Shown: positions 53,812-63,117 of the stretch, piece by piece | How the letters are laid out: each line of letters opens with the position of its first letter | How positions within the stretch are numbered: position 1 is the stretch's first letter | Source: Marinobacter sp. SS5-14b | GTDB lineage: Bacteria > Pseudomonadota > Gammaproteobacteria > Pseudomonadales > Oleiphilaceae | DNA length: 64,000 nt | Assembly: GCF_030541005.1 (NCBI RefSeq) | Contig: NZ_JASSVM010000004.1 | Coordinates: 62,001 to 126,000, forward strand | Direction of reading: 5' to 3' | Notes under the pieces: model-generated | Database searches by the model: none | Seen by the model: only the letters and a program-made list of their open reading frames with translations | What the model was told of the DNA's origin: nothing | Translations under genes and position numbers: made by a program

Positions 53812-54807
53812 TTATTTCCACTTGCGATGGTAGGCGCCGATGGTGGTCAGGCCGCCTTCGGAAAGACCGGACAGGGTATTGCGCCACTCAGGCTCAACCT
53901 GGAACGCTCCGGGATGAGCACCCAGTTCGTCCAGCGCCTGACGCCAGGTGCGGGCGACATCGGCAATGTAGGCCGGGCTGCGCTGCCGGCCTTCAATTTT
54001 TACTGCGCTGATACCCAGCTCCTGCAATTCCGGCAACAGATCCATGGTATTCAGGCTGACCGGCTCTTCGATGGCATGGTACACGCTGCCCTGAACCTCG
54101 AAGCGGCCTTTGCACAGGGTGGGATATCCGGCGTTTTCACCGGGGCCATAACGGTCAATCAACACATCATTCAGGCGCGACTCCAGGCCCTGGGGCGTTT
54201 CCTGCCAGCGCACGGCTTTGGCTGGGGAGCAGGCGCCACGGGTGTTGGGAGACTCATCGGTCAGGTAGGACGACAGATAGCAGCGGCCTTCGGCCATGAT
54301 GCAAAGGCTGCCAAAGGCAAATACCTCCAGTTCTACCGGGCTGTGTTTGGCCACGCCCCGCACCTGGTCCAGCGACAGCACTCTGGGCAACACCGCTCGA
54401 CGGATATCGAAGTTGTCTTTGTAGAACGAGAGGGCTTCGTGGCTGGTCGCCGAACCCTGCACCGACAGATGGCGGGGAATGTGGGGGTGCTTGTTGGCGG
54501 CGTAATCCAGCAGGCCCATGTCGGCCAGAATGATGGCATCCACACCCATGCCGGCGGCACGATCTACCGCACCTTTCCACTGCTCCCAGCCGTCTGGTTG
54601 CGGATAGGTGTTGATGGCACAGAAGACCCTGCTACCTCTAGCGTGCGCGTACTCAACTCCTTCCGCGGCACGCTTGTCGTTGAAATTCAAACCGGCAAAC
54701 TGCCGGGCGTTGGTGCTATCCCGAAAGCCGAAGTACACCGCATCTGCGCCGTTGTCCACGGCGGTTTTCAGAGCGGGAAGGCTGCCGGCAGGGCAGACAA
54801 GTTCCAT
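53812..54807 (-). CDS. ubiU: UbiU, Fe-S protein for oxygen-independent ubiquinone hydroxylation
   Basis: 331 residues, the same length as E. coli UbiU. U32 family with cluster cysteines in SLCIMAEGRCYLSSYLTDE, RGACSPAKAVRW and LCKGRFEV. ATG at 54807 has CGGAGA upstream; a start 30 bases earlier is less good. An FNR/Dnr-type box lies upstream, as expected for an anaerobic gene. Confidence 0.94.
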   Translation of the reverse strand: MELVCPAGSLPALKTAVDNGADAVYFGFRDSTNARQFAGLNFNDKRAAEGVEYAHARGSRVFCAINTYPQPDGWEQWKGAVDRAAGMGVDAIILADMGLLDYAANKHPHIPRHLSVQGSATSHEALSFYKDNFDIRRAVLPRVLSLDQVRGVAKHSPVELEVFAFGSLCIMAEGRCYLSSYLTDESPNTRGACSPAKAVRWQETPQGLESRLNDVLIDRYGPGENAGYPTLCKGRFEVQGSVYHAIEEPVSLNTMDLLPELQELGISAVKIEGRQRSPAYIADVARTWRQALDELGAHPGAFQVEPEWRNTLSGLSEGGLTTIGAYHRKWK

Positions 54808-54863
54808 GGTTATCTCCGCTGAAAGACTTGCCCGCACCTTACCGCCTCAACCTCGCGACCACC

Positions 54864-54877
54864 TTGACCTTTGTCAG
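54864..54877. promoter_or_regulatory. FNR/Dnr-type box upstream of ubiUV
   Basis: TTGAC-CTTT-GTCAG, nine of ten bases of the TTGAC-N4-GTCAA form. The centre is 63 bases upstream of the ubiU start, a good position for activation. The rest of the gap to the MCP gene is AT-rich and featureless to me. Confidence 0.6.
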
Positions 54878-55094
54878 CGGATCAGCAGGTAGCCTGGCGC
54901 TCTTCTACCTCTTTGGAGATACCTATACGAAAAAATACATAGCCTGCATAACATTAAACAAAATCATGCAATTAACACAATGAAACAAAAGAAAAAAATG
55001 CATTTCATACCTCTTAACTAGCCCTTTTGGCGAGTAGAGATCAACCAGGAATTCACCCAGACTTTGTGCACAGTTCATTGGGAAGGATCAGGTC

Positions 55095-57122
55095 ATGAAT
55101 GTCATTAACAACCTGTCGATGCGGGGCAAACTCATCACGCTCGTTCTGCCAGCGTTACTCGTTATCATCTTCTTTGCAGCAACGAGCATCACTCGCAATG
55201 CAGATGACCTCACCAACACCCGGCAACTTCAGGACATGGTCAGCCTTGCAGAGCTGGGAGACCCGGTAATCGAGGCATTACAAAAGGAGCGCGGTCGCTC
55301 CGCCATTCTGATCTCAAGCGCTACAGGCTCCAGTGAAGACCAAAATGCCAGGCGAGCTCTGGATACCCAGAGATCCCAAACCGACGATCGTTTGCGCAGC
55401 TACATCGATGGTCTTGAGTCATTGGTTAACGACGCGGAGTTTGACAGCGCCCTGACCTCAAGCTTTTCACGCTTTGATCAGCACATCAGTGGCCTGTCGA
55501 GGCTTCGCCGTGACATAGACAACCGGGCCCTGAGCGGTGCCGACTCAGCGGCGCAGTACACCAAATTGATCATGGAAATGGTTGACCGGGTTCCCCTGCT
55601 GGTGCGCCGTGCCACCGACCCCGAACTGACCCGCCAGATCAATGCCTACCTGGCGCTGGCTCAAGCCGCCGAAATGGCCGGTCGAGAGCGCGCTGCCGGC
55701 GCAGGGTTGATTCGCAGCGGCGATTTCGATCTGCCACAGACCGCCCGCGTGGCCTCGCTGGCGGGCCAGCAAGAGTCCTATCTACGCACGGCAACGGCGA
55801 TGATGGCTGCCGGTTCTGAGGTGCGCAATCAACTGGAAAGTTTCTATCAAACGCTCCAGCACCGGGAGCTGCAGGCCCAGAGGTACACCTTGTTCAGCAG
55901 CGCTTCGGGTATGTATGCGCTCGATGCAACGGATTGGTTCAACACCACAACGGCCCGCATCGATGCCATCAACACCATCAGAAACCAGAGCCTTGCCCAC
56001 GTTGAGAGCCTTGCTTCCGCTTCGGTTGATACCGCCCGAAACAACCTGATTGGCGCCTCTGCCATAGCCGCCGGCGCAGTACTGGCGGTACTCGTTCTGA
56101 TGATGATTATCATCCACGCTATTCACAAGCAGGTGCACCAATTGTTGTCCGGTGTTCGGTTTGCCATGGACAATAAAGACCTGACTCACCAAATTCCAGT
56201 GACCAGCAACGACGAAACCGGTACCATTGCGCGCGCCATCAATGACCTGTTCGCACGTTTCAGCACTGCGCTGTTGCAGATTGATAAAGCCAGTGTGCAG
56301 TTGGCGACCGCCACGGAAGAAACCAGCTCAACCGCTGGCCAGAATGCTTCCCAGGTCAGGAACCAACAACAACAGGTTGAACAGGTAGCTGCGGCAACCG
56401 AGGAGATGTCTTCAACGTCCGAGGAGATCTCCAGGAATACCCAGCAAGTGGCCGATGCGTCAAACAGCGCCATGGGCAAAAGCCGGACCGGTGAAGAGGT
56501 GCTGCACGCCAGCGTGACCAGAATCCGCTCACTGGCCAAATCCGTTCAGGAAGTGAACCAGGTGATTGCGGAACTGGAAGAGCGCAGTTCCACCATCAGC
56601 GATGTGGTAGACGTTATCCGGAAAGTGGCCGACCAGACCAACCTGCTCGCCCTGAATGCGGCCATTGAGGCCGCCCGGGCCGGTGAGCATGGCCGGGGCT
56701 TTGCGGTGGTGGCTGACGAAGTGCGCACGCTGGCCCGCCAGACGCACGAGTCCACCACCCAGATTGAAGACATTATCAATGGCTTCAAGACCATTACAGA
56801 CAACGCCAGCCGCTCGATCACGGCCAGCCACAAACTGGCCCATGAGACGAGCGAGCAGGCATCCGAGATGGAAAAAACCTTCGCGGATATCCTCACGGAC
56901 GTGAACAGCATTTCCGATATGGCGACTCAAATTGCCACAGCATCGGAGGAACAGGTTGCGGTCACCCGCGAACTGGCTGGCAACATGGAATCGGTTAGCG
57001 AAGCTGCCATCCTGACCCTGACAGGCTCCCAGGAAATCACCCAGGTGACCCAGGAGCAGGCGCGGCTTGCCCGCCAACTGCAGGATCTGGCCAACGAGTT
57101 CAAAGTAAGCGACCAAACCTGA
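55095..57122 (+). CDS. Methyl-accepting chemotaxis protein with NIT sensor
   Basis: 675 residues. First membrane helix about 13-30, a periplasmic nitrate/nitrite-sensing NIT domain ([21 protein letters not shown]), second helix about 318-340, HAMP, and an MCP signalling domain with the tip [30 protein letters not shown]. Likely directs swimming toward or away from nitrate or nitrite. Seven bases separate it from the next NIT gene. Confidence 0.93.
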   Translation: MNVINNLSMRGKLITLVLPALLVIIFFAATSITRNADDLTNTRQLQDMVSLAELGDPVIEALQKERGRSAILISSATGSSEDQNARRALDTQRSQTDDRLRSYIDGLESLVNDAEFDSALTSSFSRFDQHISGLSRLRRDIDNRALSGADSAAQYTKLIMEMVDRVPLLVRRATDPELTRQINAYLALAQAAEMAGRERAAGAGLIRSGDFDLPQTARVASLAGQQESYLRTATAMMAAGSEVRNQLESFYQTLQHRELQAQRYTLFSSASGMYALDATDWFNTTTARIDAINTIRNQSLAHVESLASASVDTARNNLIGASAIAAGAVLAVLVLMMIIIHAIHKQVHQLLSGVRFAMDNKDLTHQIPVTSNDETGTIARAINDLFARFSTALLQIDKASVQLATATEETSSTAGQNASQVRNQQQQVEQVAAATEEMSSTSEEISRNTQQVADASNSAMGKSRTGEEVLHASVTRIRSLAKSVQEVNQVIAELEERSSTISDVVDVIRKVADQTNLLALNAAIEAARAGEHGRGFAVVADEVRTLARQTHESTTQIEDIINGFKTITDNASRSITASHKLAHETSEQASEMEKTFADILTDVNSISDMATQIATASEEQVAVTRELAGNMESVSEAAILTLTGSQEITQVTQEQARLARQLQDLANEFKVSDQT

Positions 57123-57129
57123 TGCTGAC

Positions 57130-59907
57130 ATGCCGAGATTGAGACCACTAAAACGCCACTGCGAAAAAGCACTGAGAAAATTTGACCGCCTGCCACTGGC
57201 GGTCAGATTTCTTCTGGCCTTCACACTTCCCGTCATCGCGGTGGTGTGGATGTCTGTGTTCAATGGAGTCGAACTCTACCGGGCCAGCCAGAATATTGAA
57301 CAACTGGAGCAGCACACCAACCTGGCGGTCGACGCAGGGCTTTTAGTCGGTGCAATCCAGCGCGAGCGGGGTTTCAGCAGCATCTTTATTGAAAGCCGGG
57401 GAGCCCTGTACCACCAGCCGTTAAAGGAGGCCCGACAAGCCACGGATCAACAGCTTGCCACTCTGAAAACAAAGCTGTCTCAAACGGAATTCAAGGGGAC
57501 ACTTTCCGCCTTTGAAAAGAACCTGAGCAATATTGCCGGTGCCCTGGCCAGCTTGCCGGACACCCGGGAGCGCATCGACTCACTGAAAATCTCCGGCGAA
57601 GACACCCGCAGCTATTTTACGCGACACGTTGATGCCTTCAATGAGCAGATCAGTCACCTGTCCGCCCAAACAGACCTGAACCATATCGGTCGAAAACTGA
57701 ATGCCTACTTCATTCTTAACCGGCTGAAGGAATTGCTCGGGCAGGAACGCGTGATTATTTCCCGTGCCCTGGTCAGCCAGCAGCTCACCCGGGAGCAGCT
57801 GCATCAGCTGCTGTTTTTCTCCGGCCGCCAACTCAGCGCCCAGATTGTCTTCAAAACCCAGACTGACCTCGCCGATGGTTACCAAACGCTGAGCATTGAG
57901 TCCGAAGCCACGAACTTTCGGAACCAGCTGCTCGAAGCACAAGACAGAGCGCCGGTACTCAGAAGTATCACCCTCGAAAACTGGTTCGCCTTGCAATCGG
58001 ACCGGATCGGCGCCGTCAAAGCAGTGGAAGCCAGGCTGACCGCCGACATACTGGAAGAAACCTCGACCAGACGGGCCCACGCACAAGCCGAACTCTGGCG
58101 CTACATCATCATTTCACCACTGGTGTTGCTGGGCGGTCTCGGCCTCGCTTACCTGATTTTCAGGCACATCAAATCTCGGCTTCAATTGATTGAAACCGTG
58201 TTTGAGCACACACACGACAGGGTTACCGTGACCGATTCACGGGCCAGAATCATTGAAGTGAACGCAGCATTCAGCAACATCACCGGGTATTCTCGGCGCG
58301 AGGTTCTGGGCAAGAACTCGAGAATGCTGCAATCCGGCAAGCAGGACAAAGCCTTCTACCAGGAGCTGTGGCACAAACTTAAAACAGATGGCACCTGGCA
58401 GGGCGAAATCTGGAACCGCCGCAAAAACGGTGAAATTTACGCTGAGCTGGCCACCATCAGCGCCGTGAAAAATCGCAAGGGCGGCACCAAATATTACGTT
58501 GCGGTTTCTTCTGACATAACCGACCGGGCTTTCGAGCACCAACAACAACTTGAATTCCGCGCTTATCACGACCCGCTCACAGGGCTGCCCAACCAGTTGC
58601 TGATCCGGGATCGCCTGGAACACGCCCTGAGCCTGTCCATGCGCGAAGACAAGCACATTGTGGTAGCCAGTCTCGACATTGATAACTTCAAGCAGATCAA
58701 CGAACAGAATGGCCACAACTTCGGCGACAGCTTGCTTGAACTGATCGCCAAACGGTTGAGGGCCACCCTGCGCGATTGCGACTCCCTGGCCCGTACCGGC
58801 GGCGACGAGTTCCTGATGGTGCTGGAATCCATCGACGAATTACCCCAGGTAAAACGCATTCTTGAGCGGATTCAGAAAGAACTGGCCAAGCCACTGACAC
58901 TTTCTGGCACTACGGTGTCGATTGGCACCAGCATCGGAGCTACTCATTTCCCGGAAAACACCGGCGATGCCGACACGCTGATACGCCACGCCACACAAGC
59001 TCTGCATGAAGCCAAGCAAAACGGCCGGGGCCGGCTGACCTGGTTTGACCCGGAGAAAGCCCGCAATCAAACCGCCCTGTCGCACTTGCTGAAAAGGCTT
59101 GAGAATGCCATTGCCAACAGCGAACTGCTTCTGCACTTTCAGCCTAAGGTCAACATGGTGACAGGTGACGTATTAGGGTTTGAAGCGTTGCTCCGGTGGC
59201 ATGACCCCGTCAGGGGGCTGATCCCTCCCGGCGAGTTCCTGCCCAGAATCGAACAGCACCCCTTCTCCATTGTGGTTGGAGACTGGGTGATTGAATCCGC
59301 TATTGCCCAGATCGAAACCTGGAAAGCCCTCGGCATTTCCACCTCGGTAAGCGTAAACATCGGCTCCCTGCAATTGCTCGCCCCCAGCTTCATTGAGAAG
59401 CTGAAAAAGCAGATTCAACGTCATCCGGGCTTTGATCCGGGCAGCCTGGAGCTCGAAATTCTTGAAAGCGCGGCCATCAATGACATTCAGCTCGCAGCCG
59501 ACGTGATTGAGCAATGCCGGGAGCTGGGCGTTGGCTCATCACTGGATGATTTTGGAACCGGCTACGCGGCGCTGGAATACCTCAAACGCCTGCCCGCCAC
59601 AAGCCTGAAAATTGACCAGACCTTTGTTCGGGACATGCTCGAAGATTCCGGCGACAAGGCCATTGTCAAAGGCATCATCGGGCTGGCCAATGCCTTTGAT
59701 TTTGGTGTGATTGCTGAGGGCGTGGAAACCGAAGAACAGGGGCTGGCGTTGATCAGGGCCGGCTGCGTGAACGCCCAGGGGTTTGGCATAGGCCGCCCCA
59801 TGCCAGCGGAGCTGGTCGAGGAATGGCTGTCGAGCTGGCAACCACCGGTTGCCTGGCTAACGGCTAACGGAACTCAACAAGCACCGTTAGCCGCCAACAT
59901 CAGATAA
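57130..59907 (+). CDS. NIT-PAS-GGDEF-EAL cyclic-di-GMP protein
   Basis: 925 residues. Membrane helix (about 25-45), periplasmic NIT domain with the motif GAIQRERGFSSIFIESRG, second helix about 325-345, PAS domain (ARIIEVNAAFSNITGYSRREVLGKNSRML), GGDEF with intact GGDEF at 557-561, and EAL with EAL at 685-687 plus later DDFGTGYAAL and EGVET. Both catalytic domains look active, so it may make or break c-di-GMP according to nitrate. Probably co-transcribed with the NIT chemoreceptor. Confidence 0.93.
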   Translation: MPRLRPLKRHCEKALRKFDRLPLAVRFLLAFTLPVIAVVWMSVFNGVELYRASQNIEQLEQHTNLAVDAGLLVGAIQRERGFSSIFIESRGALYHQPLKEARQATDQQLATLKTKLSQTEFKGTLSAFEKNLSNIAGALASLPDTRERIDSLKISGEDTRSYFTRHVDAFNEQISHLSAQTDLNHIGRKLNAYFILNRLKELLGQERVIISRALVSQQLTREQLHQLLFFSGRQLSAQIVFKTQTDLADGYQTLSIESEATNFRNQLLEAQDRAPVLRSITLENWFALQSDRIGAVKAVEARLTADILEETSTRRAHAQAELWRYIIISPLVLLGGLGLAYLIFRHIKSRLQLIETVFEHTHDRVTVTDSRARIIEVNAAFSNITGYSRREVLGKNSRMLQSGKQDKAFYQELWHKLKTDGTWQGEIWNRRKNGEIYAELATISAVKNRKGGTKYYVAVSSDITDRAFEHQQQLEFRAYHDPLTGLPNQLLIRDRLEHALSLSMREDKHIVVASLDIDNFKQINEQNGHNFGDSLLELIAKRLRATLRDCDSLARTGGDEFLMVLESIDELPQVKRILERIQKELAKPLTLSGTTVSIGTSIGATHFPENTGDADTLIRHATQALHEAKQNGRGRLTWFDPEKARNQTALSHLLKRLENAIANSELLLHFQPKVNMVTGDVLGFEALLRWHDPVRGLIPPGEFLPRIEQHPFSIVVGDWVIESAIAQIETWKALGISTSVSVNIGSLQLLAPSFIEKLKKQIQRHPGFDPGSLELEILESAAINDIQLAADVIEQCRELGVGSSLDDFGTGYAALEYLKRLPATSLKIDQTFVRDMLEDSGDKAIVKGIIGLANAFDFGVIAEGVETEEQGLALIRAGCVNAQGFGIGRPMPAELVEEWLSSWQPPVAWLTANGTQQAPLAANIR

Positions 59908-61309
59908 TCCGGGAGAACCGCTGGCTGGCGCCTTCTTTGCGGTACAGATCGAAGATCTGGCAGATTGCACGGATGAGCAACCTGCCCGCAGGCTGCACCT
60001 GCAGAAGCGTGCCGTCATCGGCAATCAGCTCATCCTGAATCATTGGTTTCAAACGGCTCAGCTCATCCGCAAAGTATCGATCGAGGTCTTCATTCCAGTG
60101 GTCGGCAAACTGCTTGCGGTCGAGACGGAACTGACAGATCAGCTGGCCAATCACCCAGCGGCGGATACGGTCATCCCGGCTGAGCCCCACACCCCGAATA
60201 ATCGCCAGCTGGCCCGCATCGATGGATGCTTCCCAGGAAGGCAGATCGTGGTTGTTCTGGAAGTAGGCATCGTCGGTCTGGCCTATGGCCGATACACCCA
60301 GCGACACCAGGTCGCAGTCTGCGTGGGTGGTGTACCCCTGGAAGTTCCGGTGCAGCCGGCCTTCGCGCTGAGCCACGGCCAGGCTATCGTCCGGCTTGGC
60401 AAAGTGGTCCATGCCAATGTATTCATAACCGGCTTCCAGCAAACGATTTATGGTGTTGTGCAAAATCGTCAACTTCTGCTGGGGGCTGGGCAGGGTATCG
60501 CCCTGAATCCGGGTTTGCGGGTAGAAACGTTCCGGCAGGTGCGCATAGCTGAACACCGAGAGCCGGTCCGGCGACATCTCGATCACCGATTCGAGGGTTT
60601 CGGCAAAACTCTCCGGGGTCTGGTACGGCAGGCCGTAAATCAGGTCCAGGTTAATGGAACGGAAGCCCAGCTGGCGGGCTTCGTTCAACACGGCTTCGGT
60701 CATTTCCCGGGGCTGAATACGGTTGACCGCCTTCTGCACTTTCGGGTTTACATCCTGAACGCCCAGACTGATGCGATTGAAGCCCAGGTCCCACAGCGTA
60801 GGCAGTGTATCCTGATCGACTTCCCGTGGATCGATTTCCACGCTGTAATCCCGATCGTCACCGGTCTGCAGATTAAACAGCTCGCCATAGCCAGCCATCA
60901 GGTGTTGCATCACATCCTTCGGCAGGAAGGTGGGTGTACCACCGCCCCAGTGCAGTTGCTGCACCGGCCGGTTCGCACCGAACAGCTTGGACTGAATCGC
61001 CGCTTCTTTCAGCACCCGCTCAACATACGGCATGGCCTTGTCGCGCTTTTTGGTGATCACCTTGTTGCAGGCACAGTAATAACAAAGGTGCGCACAAAAT
61101 GGCAGGTGGGTATACAGTGAAATCGGCCCGCCCGCTGCCTTGCTGCGCCCGGCGGCTTTGACCATGTCTTCAATCGAATAGTTTTGGGTGAATTCCACCG
61201 CCGTGGGATACGAGGTATAGCGAGGGCCGCTCAGGTCATAGCGGCGAATTAACGCCTCATCCCAGATAAAGGCGGGCAGGTTGCTTTCTGCTGCGGTATT
61301 GGAAGCCAT
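59900..61309 (-). CDS. hemN: Oxygen-independent coproporphyrinogen III dehydrogenase
   Basis: 469 residues, radical-SAM. Makes protoporphyrinogen IX without oxygen for heme synthesis. Fe-S motif Cys72-x3-Cys76-x2-Cys79 (FCAHLCYYCAC), YTSYPTAVEF start region, HWGGGTPTFL and NLDLIYGLPYQT. Tail-to-tail eight-base overlap with the GGDEF-EAL gene. An FNR-type box lies 82 bases upstream. Confidence 0.96.
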   Translation of the reverse strand: MASNTAAESNLPAFIWDEALIRRYDLSGPRYTSYPTAVEFTQNYSIEDMVKAAGRSKAAGGPISLYTHLPFCAHLCYYCACNKVITKKRDKAMPYVERVLKEAAIQSKLFGANRPVQQLHWGGGTPTFLPKDVMQHLMAGYGELFNLQTGDDRDYSVEIDPREVDQDTLPTLWDLGFNRISLGVQDVNPKVQKAVNRIQPREMTEAVLNEARQLGFRSINLDLIYGLPYQTPESFAETLESVIEMSPDRLSVFSYAHLPERFYPQTRIQGDTLPSPQQKLTILHNTINRLLEAGYEYIGMDHFAKPDDSLAVAQREGRLHRNFQGYTTHADCDLVSLGVSAIGQTDDAYFQNNHDLPSWEASIDAGQLAIIRGVGLSRDDRIRRWVIGQLICQFRLDRKQFADHWNEDLDRYFADELSRLKPMIQDELIADDGTLLQVQPAGRLLIRAICQIFDLYRKEGASQRFSRII

Positions 61310-61384
61310 AGTAAAAACTCTAACGTCAGGTAAAAGCGGTAAGCTGGAAGGCGCCTATTATGCGCCACCGGCCCCGGGCGTCTG

Positions 61385-61398
61385 TTGATACGAATCAT
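61385..61398. promoter_or_regulatory. FNR/Anr-type box upstream of hemN
   Basis: TTGAT-ACGA-ATCAT, nine of ten consensus bases. It lies between hemN and the divergent photolyase-like gene, 82 bases from the hemN start. This TTGAT/ATCA form differs from the TTGAC/CTCAA boxes near nos and may favour Anr rather than Dnr. Confidence 0.65.
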
Positions 61399-61488
61399 CA
61401 GAGTGTACCACCATACCCAATGAACCACCCTTGCGCCCATGGCGTATTCTGCCTACCTCTAAAGGATAAACTTTTACCGGAGCGCCTG

Positions 61489-63021
61489 ATGGCTAATCTC
61501 ATTCTTATTCTCGGCGACCAGCTGAGCCAGGCGATTTCCGCGCTGGACGAAGCCGACAAAGCCAGCGATCTGGTGGTACTTGCCGAAGTGCAGGATGAGG
61601 CCAGCTACACCAACCATCACAAAAAGAAACTGGCATTCATATTCAGTGCCATGCGCCACTTCGCCCGGCAACTCGAGACGGACGGCTGGCAGGTGCACTA
61701 TCAGGCTTACCATCCGGAAAATGCCGACCAGACGCTTGAGCAGGTGGTTGCCAGGCTGGCACTTCAGCACAAGCCGAACAGGCTGATCACCACCGAATGC
61801 GGAGAATGGCGCCTGCACGAGCAAATCAGCCAGTGGCACAAAGCCCTGGGCATGCCGGTCGAGATCAGGCCAGACACCCGCTTTGTCTGCAGCAAACCAG
61901 AGTTTGCCCACTGGGCCGAAGGGCGCAAGCAATTGCGAATGGAGTACTTCTACCGGGAAATGCGCAAAAAAACCGGGCTGCTGATGACGCCGGACGGCCA
62001 ACCCGAAGGCGGCCAATGGAACTTTGATGCCGACAACCGTAAGAAGTGGTCCGGCAAGCCAGCTGCTCCCGGCCCGTTCCGGGTTGAGCCAGACGAGATA
62101 ACCCAGGCGGTCATCGAGCTGGTCGATGAGCACTTTCCCCACCACTTTGGCACGACCCGGGATTTCCACTACGCAGTGACCCCGGAGCAGGCCCAACACG
62201 CTCTGGACTACTTTATCGATTTTGCTCTGCCCTGCTTTGGCGACTATCAGGACGCGCTGTCGGATCAGGAAGACTGGCTGTTCCACTCCATCCTTTCACC
62301 CTATCTCAATACCGGATTGCTGGACCCACTGGCGGTATGTGAAGCAGTTGCCCAGGCCTGGTACAGGGGCCGGGCGCCGCTGAATGCGGTTGAAGGTTTC
62401 ATCCGGCAGATCATCGGGTGGCGAGAGTTTGTCCGCGGTATTTACTGGCTGCACATGCCCGGGTACGCGCAGGAAAACCGCCTGGGTAACACCCGCGCTC
62501 TGCCATGGTTCTACTGGACCGGCAAAACCAGGATGCGCTGTTTGCACAAAGCCATTGATGCAACGGCGCGCAACGCTTACGCCCACCACATTCAGAGATT
62601 GATGGTGACTGGCAACTTTGCCCTGTTGGCGGGGGTAAAGCCTGAAGAGATATGCGACTGGTATCTGGCGGTTTACATCGACGCCTTCGACTGGGTAGAA
62701 CTGCCCAACACCCTGGGCATGGTGATGCATGCTGATGGCGGTTATCTAGGCTCCAAACCTTACGCCGCCAGCGGAAAATACATTCAGCGCATGTCTGACC
62801 ACTGCCAGAACTGCCACTACCGGGTTCAGGATGCCACTGGCGACCGGGCCTGCCCGTTTAATTCTCTGTACTGGCATTTTATTGACCGCCATCGGGAGGC
62901 CTTCTCCGGCAACCCCCGGATGACCATGATGTACCGCAACTGGGAGAGGCAGGCCCCGGAACGCCGCAAGGCCATACTGGCCCGGGCCGACCAGTTGCTG
63001 GACAATCTGGAGCAACTCTGA
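61489..63021 (+). CDS. Fe-S photolyase / cryptochrome-related protein
   Basis: 510 residues, the size of prokaryotic (6-4) photolyases of the FeS-BCP class. Alpha/beta antenna domain (ANLILILGDQLSQ), helical FAD domain (EGFIRQIIGWREFVRGIYW, DWVELPNTLGMVMHADGGYLGSKPYAASGKYI), and the cluster cysteines in HCQNCHYRVQ and RACPFNSLYWHF. Repairs UV-damaged DNA or senses light. I chose the ATG at 61489 with CGGAG upstream; a longer frame would begin 43 codons earlier inside the hemN promoter region. Confidence 0.9.
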   Translation: MANLILILGDQLSQAISALDEADKASDLVVLAEVQDEASYTNHHKKKLAFIFSAMRHFARQLETDGWQVHYQAYHPENADQTLEQVVARLALQHKPNRLITTECGEWRLHEQISQWHKALGMPVEIRPDTRFVCSKPEFAHWAEGRKQLRMEYFYREMRKKTGLLMTPDGQPEGGQWNFDADNRKKWSGKPAAPGPFRVEPDEITQAVIELVDEHFPHHFGTTRDFHYAVTPEQAQHALDYFIDFALPCFGDYQDALSDQEDWLFHSILSPYLNTGLLDPLAVCEAVAQAWYRGRAPLNAVEGFIRQIIGWREFVRGIYWLHMPGYAQENRLGNTRALPWFYWTGKTRMRCLHKAIDATARNAYAHHIQRLMVTGNFALLAGVKPEEICDWYLAVYIDAFDWVELPNTLGMVMHADGGYLGSKPYAASGKYIQRMSDHCQNCHYRVQDATGDRACPFNSLYWHFIDRHREAFSGNPRMTMMYRNWERQAPERRKAILARADQLLDNLEQL

Positions 63022-63117
63022 GGCTGCTCCGGAAAATACCTCACGGCAAAGCATCACAAGGCCTGCTATGCTCTGAAAACCTATGTTTTTACTGCAAACT
63101 GGATGCTGGAACACACA

